DNA of 64,000 nt, taken from Butyrivibrio proteoclasticus. Lineage in GTDB: Bacteria > Bacillota > Clostridia > Lachnospirales > Lachnospiraceae. Below, one piece after another: positions 1 through 8,536 of the stretch. The notes below the pieces were generated by a model, which had not been told where the DNA came from, ran no database searches, and saw only the letters and a list, made by a program, of their open reading frames with translations. Numbering within the stretch: the stretch's first letter is position 1; every line of letters begins with the position of its first letter. The position numbers and the translations under genes were made by a program. The stretch lies in NCBI RefSeq assembly GCF_900115735.1, contig NZ_FOXO01000023.1, forward strand, positions 1 to 64,000, written 5' to 3'.

Positions 1-373
<373 letters not shown>

Positions 374-560
374 AGGCTGTGAGAACTTGCTGAGGTATAT
401 ACGAAGCTGGTTCGAGCGTGTTAGGCGTCAGTTGCAAAGCAACTGAGGCATAACTTCGATAGATAGTATAGATATGGATTTAGATAGATCAGTGTTCGGT
501 TTTGAAGGTACAAATTTTAATAAAAAAATAAAAGTATAAAAAACTTATAAATGAATTCTT
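374..560 (+). other. rRNA operon trailer without a 5S gene
   Basis: This stretch follows the 23S end and runs to the terminator at 561. It holds a hairpin with arms TCAGTTGC/GCAACTGA (428-446) inside a weaker outer pairing (CGAAG near 402 with CTTCG near 454), which looks like a processing stalk. None of the conserved 5S rRNA blocks is present, and there is no tRNA. Confidence 0.6.
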
Positions 561-590
561 AAAAGACGGTCAAATAGCCGTCTTTTTTGT
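561..590 (+). terminator. Rho-independent terminator of the rRNA operon
   Basis: A 9-bp stem AAAAGACGG/CCGTCTTTT with an 8-nt loop is followed by a T-rich tail. It closes the rRNA transcript. Confidence 0.9.
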
Positions 591-723
591 TTTTTTATAT
601 TTATTTTCAAAAATCTATGCTATACTAAATGAGGATATTTAATTAATATTTAGTCGGTTTTGTGTTAGTTTTTTCTTTTTTAACTTCACTTTTTTTTACT
701 ATTTTATTACGAGAGGTGAGAGA

Positions 724-1629
724 ATGGAATCAAAAATCCTGCTTGAAAGTGGTAACAACGAACTAGAAGTTCTTGAGTTTAAGATTGATGATCATTGCTA
801 TGGTATTAACGTTGCAAAGATCAAAGAAATCATTGTGTATCAGGAGGTTACACCTGTGCCAAATGCTCATCCTAGTATTGAAGGTATATTTATGCCTCGT
901 GATACAATGATCACAGCAATTGACCTAAGGAACTGTTTACAACGTGGCGCTTCCAAAGCAGGTGGATTATTTATCATCACTAACTTTAATAAATTGGACA
1001 TTGCTTTCCATGTAGATTCTGTAATTGGAATTCATAGAGTTTCTTGGGCTGATATTATTAAGCCTAATGCTACTATTTCAAAAGCAGAGGAGAGTATTTC
1101 AACTGGTATAATTAAGTTTGATAATCAGCTTATTATCATTCTCGACTTTGAGAAAATTGTATCTGATATCAATCCTAACACAGGACTTAATATGGATGCT
1201 CTTTCAGAGATTGGTCCTCGTCCTAGGAATGAAGTTCCGATTGTTCTTGCTGAAGATTCACAGCTTCTTAATAAGCTTATTGTAGATTCGCTTAATAAAG
1301 CGGGGTATAATAACGTAAGACATTTTGAAAATGGAAAGCTTGCATATGACTATATTAAGGCCTGTAAAGAAAGAAACGAGCTTAATAATATTAAGTGCAT
1401 CATTACAGATATAGAAATGCCAATCATGGATGGTCACAGATTGACAAAGCTGGTAAAGAGCGATGATGCTACAAAGGATATACCACTTATTATTTTCTCA
1501 TCGCTAGTAAATGAAGAAATGAGAAGAAAAGGTGAATCTCTTGGGGCAGATCGACAGCTGTCGAAGCCAGAGATTGGTAATCTTGTAAGTGTAATAGATG
1601 AACTAGTTAATGCTTCCAGTGCAGGCTAA
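724..1629 (+). CDS. cheV: CheV-type chemotaxis coupling protein (CheW + receiver)
   Basis: The 301-residue protein has a CheW-like domain (about residues 10-150) and a response-regulator receiver domain (about 172-297). CheV proteins couple chemoreceptors to the CheA kinase and use the phosphorylatable receiver for adaptation. In the receiver the acidic pair (AEDS), the acceptor Asp in ITDIEMPIMDG, the Ser in FSSL and the Lys in LSKPE are all present, so it should be phosphorylatable. The start is supported by GAGAGGTGAG just upstream. It is followed by a hairpin and then by the SIR2-like gene and a protein with repeated FliM-like peptides. The length and domain order are normal for the family. 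Confidence 0.92.
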   Translation: MESKILLESGNNELEVLEFKIDDHCYGINVAKIKEIIVYQEVTPVPNAHPSIEGIFMPRDTMITAIDLRNCLQRGASKAGGLFIITNFNKLDIAFHVDSVIGIHRVSWADIIKPNATISKAEESISTGIIKFDNQLIIILDFEKIVSDINPNTGLNMDALSEIGPRPRNEVPIVLAEDSQLLNKLIVDSLNKAGYNNVRHFENGKLAYDYIKACKERNELNNIKCIITDIEMPIMDGHRLTKLVKSDDATKDIPLIIFSSLVNEEMRRKGESLGADRQLSKPEIGNLVSVIDELVNASSAG

Positions 1630-1644
1630 TATTAACTGACTATA

Positions 1645-1709
1645 ACTCCCTTTGTCTCTCAGTTATGAAACACGTTTTCAATGGCTGTTCTGCAAAGGGA
1701 GTATTTTAA
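1645..1709 (+). terminator. Long-loop terminator-like hairpin after cheV
   Basis: The 10-bp arms ACTCCCTTTG (1645-1654) and CAAAGGGAGT (1693-1702) are perfectly complementary and are followed by ATTTTAA. The 38-nt loop is long, so termination may be partial. An upstream ATG at 1681 falls in the loop, which argues for the ATG at 1738 as the start of the next gene. Confidence 0.6.
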
Positions 1710-1737
1710 TATAATAAACATTTGGCGGTATTACATC

Positions 1738-2556
1738 ATGGAACAAAGTTTAGCTGGTTTAATCAAAGACTTTGACAAAATTGTTATTGGAATAGGAAGT
1801 GAATGGAATTGGGTTAGTAAGGGCCTTTTAAAGGATGAAAGATATTGCAAATTACTGGAATATTGTAAGAAAGATGAGAATAATTGGCTTTTACCTATAG
1901 TTGAATATGAATATGCATATTATCAGACAGATACAAAAATAGAAAAAGCTTATAAAGCTTTAAAAGATATTATTGGAGACAAGAAGTACTTTTTAGTAGC
2001 TGACATTTTTTTACAGGATGCACTAATGTACGGATTTGATCCTCAAAAGAGTGTATATCCATGCGGAACATATATGTATCTTCAAACATCAGATTTAGAT
2101 GATTCTTTACTATTAGCAGATAAGTCTCCAGAGTTTAAAGAAGTTGTTAACAAAATCCATACTATTATCATAGAAAATGAGGGGGATTTTGATAATGATA
2201 CAAGTTTTGTGAAGCCCTTTGCTGACGGAAAAGTATTATACCTAAATCAGAAGAGAAATGAATATCGGACCATAAAATATAATGAGAGTGCCTATCAGGA
2301 CAGATGGAGCGATTATATGCATTTTTTGACTGATACGTTGAACAAAAAGCTCCTCATTTTGGAAATTGGAGTGGGTCTTGATTATCCTACAGTTATTAGA
2401 TGGCCTTTTGAAAAAGTGACATTTATTAACAAGCAGGCACATTTGATAAGGGTCCATGAAAAACTATATCAACATACCCCGGAAATTCAGGATAAAACAG
2501 AGTCAATTCAAATGAATTCTGTTGACTATATATTGCAGGAGAGAAATGGGCTATGA
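1738..2556 (+). CDS. SIR2-like family protein
   Basis: This 272-residue protein resembles the SIR2-like NAD-binding proteins common in Lachnospiraceae. It has an N-terminal beta-strand/Gly segment (IVIGIGSEWNW) and a late segment (LLILEIGVGLDYPTVIRW) where sirtuins carry their second nucleotide-binding strand. The canonical GAGIS motif and a four-Cys zinc site are not seen, so deacylase activity is doubtful. The frame is open from an ATG at 1681, but that ATG lies in the hairpin loop, has no ribosome binding site and adds an unlikely N-terminus; 1738 has a GGCGG nearby. The stop overlaps the next start by four bases, so the two are translationally coupled. The family assignment rests on remembered similarity only. 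Confidence 0.6.
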   Translation: MEQSLAGLIKDFDKIVIGIGSEWNWVSKGLLKDERYCKLLEYCKKDENNWLLPIVEYEYAYYQTDTKIEKAYKALKDIIGDKKYFLVADIFLQDALMYGFDPQKSVYPCGTYMYLQTSDLDDSLLLADKSPEFKEVVNKIHTIIIENEGDFDNDTSFVKPFADGKVLYLNQKRNEYRTIKYNESAYQDRWSDYMHFLTDTLNKKLLILEIGVGLDYPTVIRWPFEKVTFINKQAHLIRVHEKLYQHTPEIQDKTESIQMNSVDYILQERNGL

Positions 2557-5039
2557 ATGCCAACAATGAAGAGTATCTCGATAGCTTGCTGAATTCAGCC
2601 AAGTCAAGTGATAATCCTCAGTCTGCCATTAGAAGAATGTCATCAAAGGTAGACAGAAGTAACTCTACATCACTAGAAGAAGGTGGTGCAGAGGATATTA
2701 GTGCGCTTGTAGATAACTCTAATGGTGGTAACGAAGATTTAAACGATATAGGTACATTATTAAATAAACTTGACAAAAATGAGATTGTTGATGATAGATT
2801 ATCGTCTCTATTAAATGATATTCAGACTTCTCCAGATTCAGGAATACCTTCTTTTACAATTGGCACAGAACCAACTGTTGAAGATGTCAGGGATCCTGAA
2901 GAAATTGCGTTGGACGAGGCTATAGCTGACGTCGAAAGAATGGATCAGGAAGCTCAAAGCGGTAAGTACTCCAATAGTTCAAATGAAGAGAAAAAAAAAC
3001 AGCTGATGGAGAAAAATGATGATATTCCGCAGGCAAATGAAAAGCCTCCTATTATTGATGAATCTGCTGGAAATGATTCTCTTTTAGAAATGGCTCCGGA
3101 GGTGATGCTTCCGGAGGACTCTAGTTTATCTTTTGAAAAAGACTCAGCAACAGATGCATCTGAGACACCTGAAGAAATATTAATAGATCTCCTTGACGAA
3201 ACTCCTGCAAGTAGTTTGACTGAACCTGATCAGGATTTAGAGGAAAGTCTTGTTAGTGTACTTGATAATATGCAGGATTTAGAGGTTAAGAATGCAGATG
3301 ATGACAATACTGGTGAGCTTTCGTTAGAAGACATGGAAGCAGTAATGGATGAGGCTTTGAAAGAAGACTCAATACCTGATCTTCAATCAGCCAGTGGCGA
3401 TATTAATGAGAGTTTAAAGAATATTGATAGTATTCCTGAAGCGGACGTTTCAGAGTACGAAGAACTAAGTGGTGTATCGGATGGAATAAGTGCTGTTACA
3501 GACGAGGGAACAGCATCTGATGATGAATTAAATGATTCCTCCGCTGTTGAAAATATTACAATGGAAGATGCAGAAAATAGTGAAGAAAAAGAAGAATCAG
3601 ATAATCTGGATTTATCTGATATAGAAGCCATGATGGATAATGCCGGACTTTTAGATGAGAAAGTAGCAGACAGTGGAGATCAGGCTGATGCAGATGCTCC
3701 AGATGACAATGTTCAGGAAGAAATTACAGCTGAAGAAGCTATAGGAGAGAGTGATTTGGCAGAACCTTCATTTGAAGATACTATTTCAAAAGAAACAGTT
3801 ACAGAAACCGGAAAATCAGGTAATGATATGGCATCTTTAGATAGTGATGATGGTGAACTCAATTTAGATGCCCTTGAAGCAAGCCTGGATGATCTTCTTA
3901 GTGCTGAAGATGGGGCAGCCTCGGCTGATGGTGAAGTTGCTGGGATTGACACTATGGATACTGGTGGAGATTCAGATACACTATCAGAAGGGGATGTTGC
4001 TGTACCAGACCTTGATGCATTGATGAATAGCCTTGCTAATGATGAAGTTGAGGATATGGAGAATACTTCGCATCTTGACGAAGAGGCTGAGCAATCTGAT
4101 GATTCGGAAATACCGAAAGAAGATATATTAGATGCTCTGACAGAAGATGGAGTTGACGGAGGTGCAGAACCTTCGTTAGATGATCTTGCTTCAATAGCCG
4201 GAAACGGGAAAGATGACGAAGAATCCAGTGGAAAAGGAAAAAAGAAGAAAAAGAAAGAAGGCTTTTTTGCCCGGTTATTAAAGGCATTGACGAAAGAAGA
4301 TGATGAATCTACTGAAGGACTTGCAAGTCTGACTGATGAGAATCAGCAGGTTCTTAATGAGCTTGGAGAAGAGGGAAAGGGTAAAAAAGAAAAGAAAAAG
4401 AAGGAAAAGAAGGAAAAGAAACCTAAAAAAGAAAAGCCTAAAAAGGAAAAACCACCTAAAAAGGAAAAACCTCCAAAACCAAAAAAGGAGAAGAAACCAA
4501 AACCTCCTAAAGATCCGGGAGCTCCTGAAAAGGCCATTGCTCCTAAAAAAGTTGCAATCTGTGCTATATTTGCAGCATCACTTGGAATCCTTTTCGTTAT
4601 TCCTTCAATGATCATTCCTGATAATGTAACGTCGACAAGAGCAAGCAATGCATATAAACAGAGGGAATATACTACAGCATATAAACTTTTATATGGCAAG
4701 GACAGAACTGAAGAACAGGATAATATCTATGAGCAGTCAAGAGTCCTGGCATGGGCAGAGAGATATCTAAACGGATATGAAAATTACATTGCCATGAATA
4801 TGAAAGAGGAAGCTTTGGACATGCTTTTGATGGCAATGAGAAATCATGACGATCTGCTTGAAGAAGCTGCAAAGTACGGAGTTGAGGTTCAGGTTCAGAG
4901 TGTATATGACAATATTGAATCGTTATTGTCATCAAACTATGGTCTTGGCGCAGATGAGATTGTGGAAATAAATTCAATAAAGAAAGAAAGGGATTATACT
5001 ATCCGAATAATGGAGATTGTCGGAACTTTAGAATCATGA
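2553..5039 (+). CDS. Large acidic single-TM protein with repeated FliM-like peptides
   Basis: I do not recognise this 828-residue protein as a named family. About residues 1-550 are very rich in Asp, Glu and Ser and look disordered. About 555-660 are Lys/Pro-rich. One hydrophobic helix follows at about 665-690, then a 135-residue helical, TPR-like tail. The Lys-rich side before the helix predicts that the long N-terminal part is cytoplasmic and the tail is outside. The N-terminal part carries about ten short, spaced motifs such as EEYLDSLLN, EDMEAVMDEAL, SDIEAMMDNA and DLDALMNSL. They resemble the EIDALLN peptide by which FliM/FliY bind CheY-P. It overlaps the SIR2-like gene by four bases and lies in a block with cheV. 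A scaffold or chemotaxis link is only a hypothesis. Confidence 0.75.
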   Translation: MNANNEEYLDSLLNSAKSSDNPQSAIRRMSSKVDRSNSTSLEEGGAEDISALVDNSNGGNEDLNDIGTLLNKLDKNEIVDDRLSSLLNDIQTSPDSGIPSFTIGTEPTVEDVRDPEEIALDEAIADVERMDQEAQSGKYSNSSNEEKKKQLMEKNDDIPQANEKPPIIDESAGNDSLLEMAPEVMLPEDSSLSFEKDSATDASETPEEILIDLLDETPASSLTEPDQDLEESLVSVLDNMQDLEVKNADDDNTGELSLEDMEAVMDEALKEDSIPDLQSASGDINESLKNIDSIPEADVSEYEELSGVSDGISAVTDEGTASDDELNDSSAVENITMEDAENSEEKEESDNLDLSDIEAMMDNAGLLDEKVADSGDQADADAPDDNVQEEITAEEAIGESDLAEPSFEDTISKETVTETGKSGNDMASLDSDDGELNLDALEASLDDLLSAEDGAASADGEVAGIDTMDTGGDSDTLSEGDVAVPDLDALMNSLANDEVEDMENTSHLDEEAEQSDDSEIPKEDILDALTEDGVDGGAEPSLDDLASIAGNGKDDEESSGKGKKKKKKEGFFARLLKALTKEDDESTEGLASLTDENQQVLNELGEEGKGKKEKKKKEKKEKKPKKEKPKKEKPPKKEKPPKPKKEKKPKPPKDPGAPEKAIAPKKVAICAIFAASLGILFVIPSMIIPDNVTSTRASNAYKQREYTTAYKLLYGKDRTEEQDNIYEQSRVLAWAERYLNGYENYIAMNMKEEALDMLLMAMRNHDDLLEEAAKYGVEVQVQSVYDNIESLLSSNYGLGADEIVEINSIKKERDYTIRIMEIVGTLES

Positions 5040-5083
5040 TACACTTGAAAGCATCGGATATCTCGGAAGGAGTTTGATGCTTG

Positions 5084-5701
5084 ATGGTAGCTATTATTGA
5101 TTATGATGCTGGTAACATTAAAAGTGTAGAAAAAGCGTTTGATTATCTTGGTGCGAAGACATTAGTTACCAGAAATCCCAAAGAAATCTACAGGGCAGAT
5201 CATGTTGTTTTACCCGGTGTAGGTGCTTTTGGTGATGCAATGAACAAAATAAATGAGTATGGTCTTAAAGAGACAATTTCAGAGGTTGTTTCTAAAGAAA
5301 TACCATTCTTAGGAATATGCCTGGGTCTGCAACTTCTTTTTGAATCCAGTATGGAATCAGAAAATGTTAGCGGCCTAGGCATTTTGCGTGGGAAAATAAA
5401 TAGAATTCCTGTTACAGATAAAGACGGCAATAATTATAAAATTCCACAAATTGGTTGGAATAGCCTTTCTTTTCCAAGAGAGGGAAGACTTTTTAAGGAC
5501 CTTGATGAAAACCCTTATGTCTACTTTGTGCATTCATATTATCTGATGGCAGAGAACAGAGATGAAGTCACTGCAACAACAAATTACAGTGTGTCTATAG
5601 ATGCATCTGTAGAGAGCGGGAATGTTTTTGCCTGCCAGTTCCATCCGGAAAAAAGCGCTGATGTAGGAATGCAGATATTGAAGAATTTCCTTGAAGTATA
5701 A
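5084..5701 (+). CDS. hisH: Imidazole glycerol phosphate synthase, glutaminase subunit
   Basis: HisH releases ammonia from glutamine and channels it to HisF in histidine synthesis. The class-I glutamine amidotransferase triad is visible: the Cys in [12 protein letters not shown], the His in CQFHPEKS and the following Glu. The N-terminus [11 protein letters not shown] is typical. A TTG sits directly before the ATG and could also be read; AAGGAG at 5067-5072 serves either. At about 205 residues the length is normal. It is followed 11 bases later by hisF. No other his genes are in the window. Confidence 0.95.
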   Translation: MVAIIDYDAGNIKSVEKAFDYLGAKTLVTRNPKEIYRADHVVLPGVGAFGDAMNKINEYGLKETISEVVSKEIPFLGICLGLQLLFESSMESENVSGLGILRGKINRIPVTDKDGNNYKIPQIGWNSLSFPREGRLFKDLDENPYVYFVHSYYLMAENRDEVTATTNYSVSIDASVESGNVFACQFHPEKSADVGMQILKNFLEV

Positions 5702-5712
5702 GAGAGGTGACT

Positions 5713-6474
5713 ATGCTTACAAAAAGAATAATTCCATGTCTTGATGTTAATAATGGACGAGTTGTAAAGGGAATCAATTTCGTCGATCTTAAGGATGCAG
5801 GTGATCCGGTATCAGTAGGTGAAGCATATTCCAAGGCAGGTGCAGATGAGCTTGTCTTTTTGGATATTACAGCTTCTAATGAGGCTAGAGCAACTGTTGC
5901 TGATATGGTAAGAGAAGTGGCAAAAAAAGTATTCATTCCCTTCACAGTAGGCGGAGGAATCAGGACAGTAGATGATGTAAAGGCAATACTAAGAGAAGGT
6001 GCTGATAAGGTTTCCATGAATTCTGCAGCAATTGATAAGCCTGAGCTTATTGCAGAATCTGCAGATAAATTTGGCAGTCAATGTGTTGTGGTTGCCATTG
6101 ATGCCAAGAAAAGAGCAGATGGTAGCGGCTGGAATATATATAAGCATGGTGGAAGGATAGATACAGGCCTTGATGCTATAGAATGGGCAAAGAAGGCTGT
6201 TTCACTTGGCGCAGGAGAGATTCTTTTGACAAGTATGGACTGTGATGGAACAAAGGCTGGATACGATATAGAACTTACAAGACAAATCTCACAGTCTGTC
6301 AATGTGCCTGTTATTGCGTCAGGCGGTGCCGGAACTTTAGAACACTTTTATGACGCACTCACTGTTGGCGGAGCTGATGCAGTTTTGGCGGCATCTCTTT
6401 TCCATTATAAAGAGCTTGAGATAAAGCAGGTAAAAGAGTACCTGAAAGGAAGAGGAATTCCTGTAAGATTATAA
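5713..6474 (+). CDS. hisF: Imidazole glycerol phosphate synthase, cyclase subunit
   Basis: HisF is the TIM-barrel partner of HisH and forms imidazole glycerol phosphate and AICAR from PRFAR. It shows the N-terminal [12 protein letters not shown] with the catalytic Asp, the second half-barrel Asp in VVAIDAKK, and the phosphate-binding glycines in VGGGIR and SGGAGT. The start is the ATG at 5713 because the upstream GTG at 5707 lies within the ribosome binding site AGAGAGG. At 253 residues it matches the family. It lies between hisH and ung with short gaps, so the three are probably cotranscribed. Confidence 0.96.
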   Translation: MLTKRIIPCLDVNNGRVVKGINFVDLKDAGDPVSVGEAYSKAGADELVFLDITASNEARATVADMVREVAKKVFIPFTVGGGIRTVDDVKAILREGADKVSMNSAAIDKPELIAESADKFGSQCVVVAIDAKKRADGSGWNIYKHGGRIDTGLDAIEWAKKAVSLGAGEILLTSMDCDGTKAGYDIELTRQISQSVNVPVIASGGAGTLEHFYDALTVGGADAVLAASLFHYKELEIKQVKEYLKGRGIPVRL

Positions 6475-6491
6475 TTTTGGAGATTATTTTT

Positions 6492-7169
6492 ATGTCAATG
6501 ATAACAAACGACTGGCTCCTGGCCTTATCAGAGGAGTTTTCAAAGGATTACTATAGAGAACTGTTTACTTTTGTAAAAAAAGAATATGAGACACATGTGG
6601 TATATCCTCCTTCAGATGATATATTTAATGCTCTTCACCTTACTCCATTAAAGGATGTAAAGGTGCTTATTCTTGGTCAGGATCCATATCATGAGCCAGG
6701 ACAGGCCCATGGCCTGTCATTTTCAGTTTTACCAGGAAAGGCAGACACACCGCCTTCACTTGTAAATATCTACAAAGAGCTGAATGATGATCTTGGCTGC
6801 AAGATTCCCAACAACGGATATTTGAAAAAATGGGCTGATCAAGGGGTGCTTCTTTTAAATACAGTGCTAACAGTAAGAGCACATCAGGCTAACTCACATC
6901 AGGGAAAAGGATGGGAGAAGTTTACAGATGCCATAATTAAGGCTGTTAATGAGAAAGATGACCCGGTAGTTTTCATGCTTTGGGGGAGACCGGCTCAGAC
7001 CAAAAAGGCAATGCTTAATAACCCAAAACATTTGATACTTGAGGCACCTCATCCAAGTCCACTTTCAGCCTATAGAGGTTTCTTTGGATGTAAGCATTTT
7101 AGTAAGTGTAACGAATTCTTGGTTAAGAACGGACTTGAGCCTATTGATTGGCAAATAGAAGATATTTGA
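6492..7169 (+). CDS. ung: Uracil-DNA glycosylase (family 1)
   Basis: This enzyme removes uracil from DNA at the start of base excision repair. It carries the family-1 motif [18 protein letters not shown] with the catalytic Asp, and the C-terminal [13 protein letters not shown] with the catalytic His and intercalation loop. At 225 residues it is of normal length. The ATG at 6492 is chosen because TTTTGGAG at 6475-6480 is its ribosome binding site; the frame is open further upstream to a TTG inside that site. It follows hisF by 17 bases. Confidence 0.96.
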   Translation: MSMITNDWLLALSEEFSKDYYRELFTFVKKEYETHVVYPPSDDIFNALHLTPLKDVKVLILGQDPYHEPGQAHGLSFSVLPGKADTPPSLVNIYKELNDDLGCKIPNNGYLKKWADQGVLLLNTVLTVRAHQANSHQGKGWEKFTDAIIKAVNEKDDPVVFMLWGRPAQTKKAMLNNPKHLILEAPHPSPLSAYRGFFGCKHFSKCNEFLVKNGLEPIDWQIEDI

Positions 7170-7249
7170 GCTAAATAATAATTCTTGCGTTTTTATACAT
7201 TACCATGTTAAAGTGATGGAGAATTATTTTATAGCGGAGGATTACTATT

Positions 7250-8536
7250 ATGAAAAAACCATTCGTAACTAAAGCACAGGTAGAAGATATTGTAAAAAAC
7301 TATCCTACCCCTTTTCATATCTATGATGAAAAAGGAATTATTGAAAATGCTAAGGCAGTATATGATGCTTTTTCCTGGAATAAAGGTTTTAAAGAATACT
7401 TTGCTGTAAAAGCTACACCTAATCCGGTGCTTATGCAGATTCTTAAAGCGCAGGGCTGCGGTTTTGACTGTTCATCTCTTACTGAACTTATGTTAAGCGA
7501 AGCGGTTGATGCCAAGGGAAGCGACATTATGTTTTCTTCTAATGATACTCCTGCTGAAGAGTTTGTTTATGCTGACAAGCTTGGCGCTATTATAAATCTT
7601 GATGATTTTACACATATTGATTTTTTGGAAAAGACTCTCGGAAAGATTCCGGAGACAATTTCCTGTAGATATAATCCCGGTGGAGTTTTCCAGATGAGTA
7701 ACGGAATCATGGATAATCCGGGTGATTCCAAATATGGTATGACAAAAGACCAGATTATTGAAGCTTACAAAATTTTAAAAGATAAGGGAGCAAAAAAATT
7801 TGGTATTCATGCTTTCCTTGCAAGTAACACAGTTACAAATGAGTATTATCCGCTTCTTGCAGGCCAGCTCTTTGAACTTGCCGTTGAGATCAAGGAAAAG
7901 ACAGGTGTTGCTCTTTCATTCATCAATCTCTCTGGTGGTGTAGGAATTCCTTATAAACCTGACCAGGAAGGCAATGATATATACGCAATTGGTAAGGGCG
8001 TAAAAGAGCAGTTTGAAAAGATACTTGTTCCTGCCGGAATGGGAGATACTTCTATTTTTACAGAGATGGGTCGCTTCATGATGGCGCCTTATGGAGCTCT
8101 TGTTACCAAGGCAATTCATGAAAAACATATCTATAAAGAGTACATCGGTGTTGATGCGTGTGCAGTTAATCTTATGAGACCTGCTATGTATGGCGCATAT
8201 CATCATATTACAGTTTTGGGAAAAGAGAATGCACCTTTAGACCACGTATATGATGTAACAGGATCTCTTTGCGAGAATAATGATAAATTTGCCATTGAGA
8301 GAGCGCTTCCTGAGATTGAAAAAGGTGATTATTTGTTTATTCATGATACAGGTGCTCATGGCTATTCAATGGGGTATAATTATAATGGTAAGCTTAAGAG
8401 CGCAGAGCTTCTTTTGAAAGAGGACGGAAGCGTACAGCTTATAAGAAGAGCTGAGACTCCAAGAGACTATTTTTCAACTCTTGACTGTCTTGGAGTTATG
8501 GAAAAGCTATATAAGATCATGGATGGGGGAAAATAA
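7250..8536 (+). CDS. lysA: Diaminopimelate decarboxylase
   Basis: The 428-residue protein is a fold-III PLP decarboxylase that makes lysine from meso-diaminopimelate. The PLP lysine is in YFAVKATPNP, the His stacking on PLP in GIHAFLASNT, a glycine-rich phosphate loop in NLSGGVGIP, and the dimer-interface Cys-Glu pair in GSLCENNDK. This last motif differs slightly from the common CES-D form, as in related clostridial enzymes. GCGGAGG precedes the ATG. The next gene starts immediately after its stop. No lysine riboswitch is recognisable in the 80-base upstream gap. Confidence 0.92.
   Translation: MKKPFVTKAQVEDIVKNYPTPFHIYDEKGIIENAKAVYDAFSWNKGFKEYFAVKATPNPVLMQILKAQGCGFDCSSLTELMLSEAVDAKGSDIMFSSNDTPAEEFVYADKLGAIINLDDFTHIDFLEKTLGKIPETISCRYNPGGVFQMSNGIMDNPGDSKYGMTKDQIIEAYKILKDKGAKKFGIHAFLASNTVTNEYYPLLAGQLFELAVEIKEKTGVALSFINLSGGVGIPYKPDQEGNDIYAIGKGVKEQFEKILVPAGMGDTSIFTEMGRFMMAPYGALVTKAIHEKHIYKEYIGVDACAVNLMRPAMYGAYHHITVLGKENAPLDHVYDVTGSLCENNDKFAIERALPEIEKGDYLFIHDTGAHGYSMGYNYNGKLKSAELLLKEDGSVQLIRRAETPRDYFSTLDCLGVMEKLYKIMDGGK

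Noticed and set aside
374..560. Possible 5S rRNA gene after the 23S gene
   Set aside because: None of the conserved 5S blocks is present and the two hairpins do not fit the 5S fold.
4343..4699. Long antisense frame opposite the Lys/Pro-rich part of the acidic gene
   Set aside because: It arises from the biased codons on the coding strand; it has no ribosome binding site and a low-complexity Phe/Ser product.
7170..7249. Lysine riboswitch upstream of lysA
   Set aside because: The gap is only 80 bases, far too short, and the conserved core is absent. The weak AATAATTCT pairing is not convincing.
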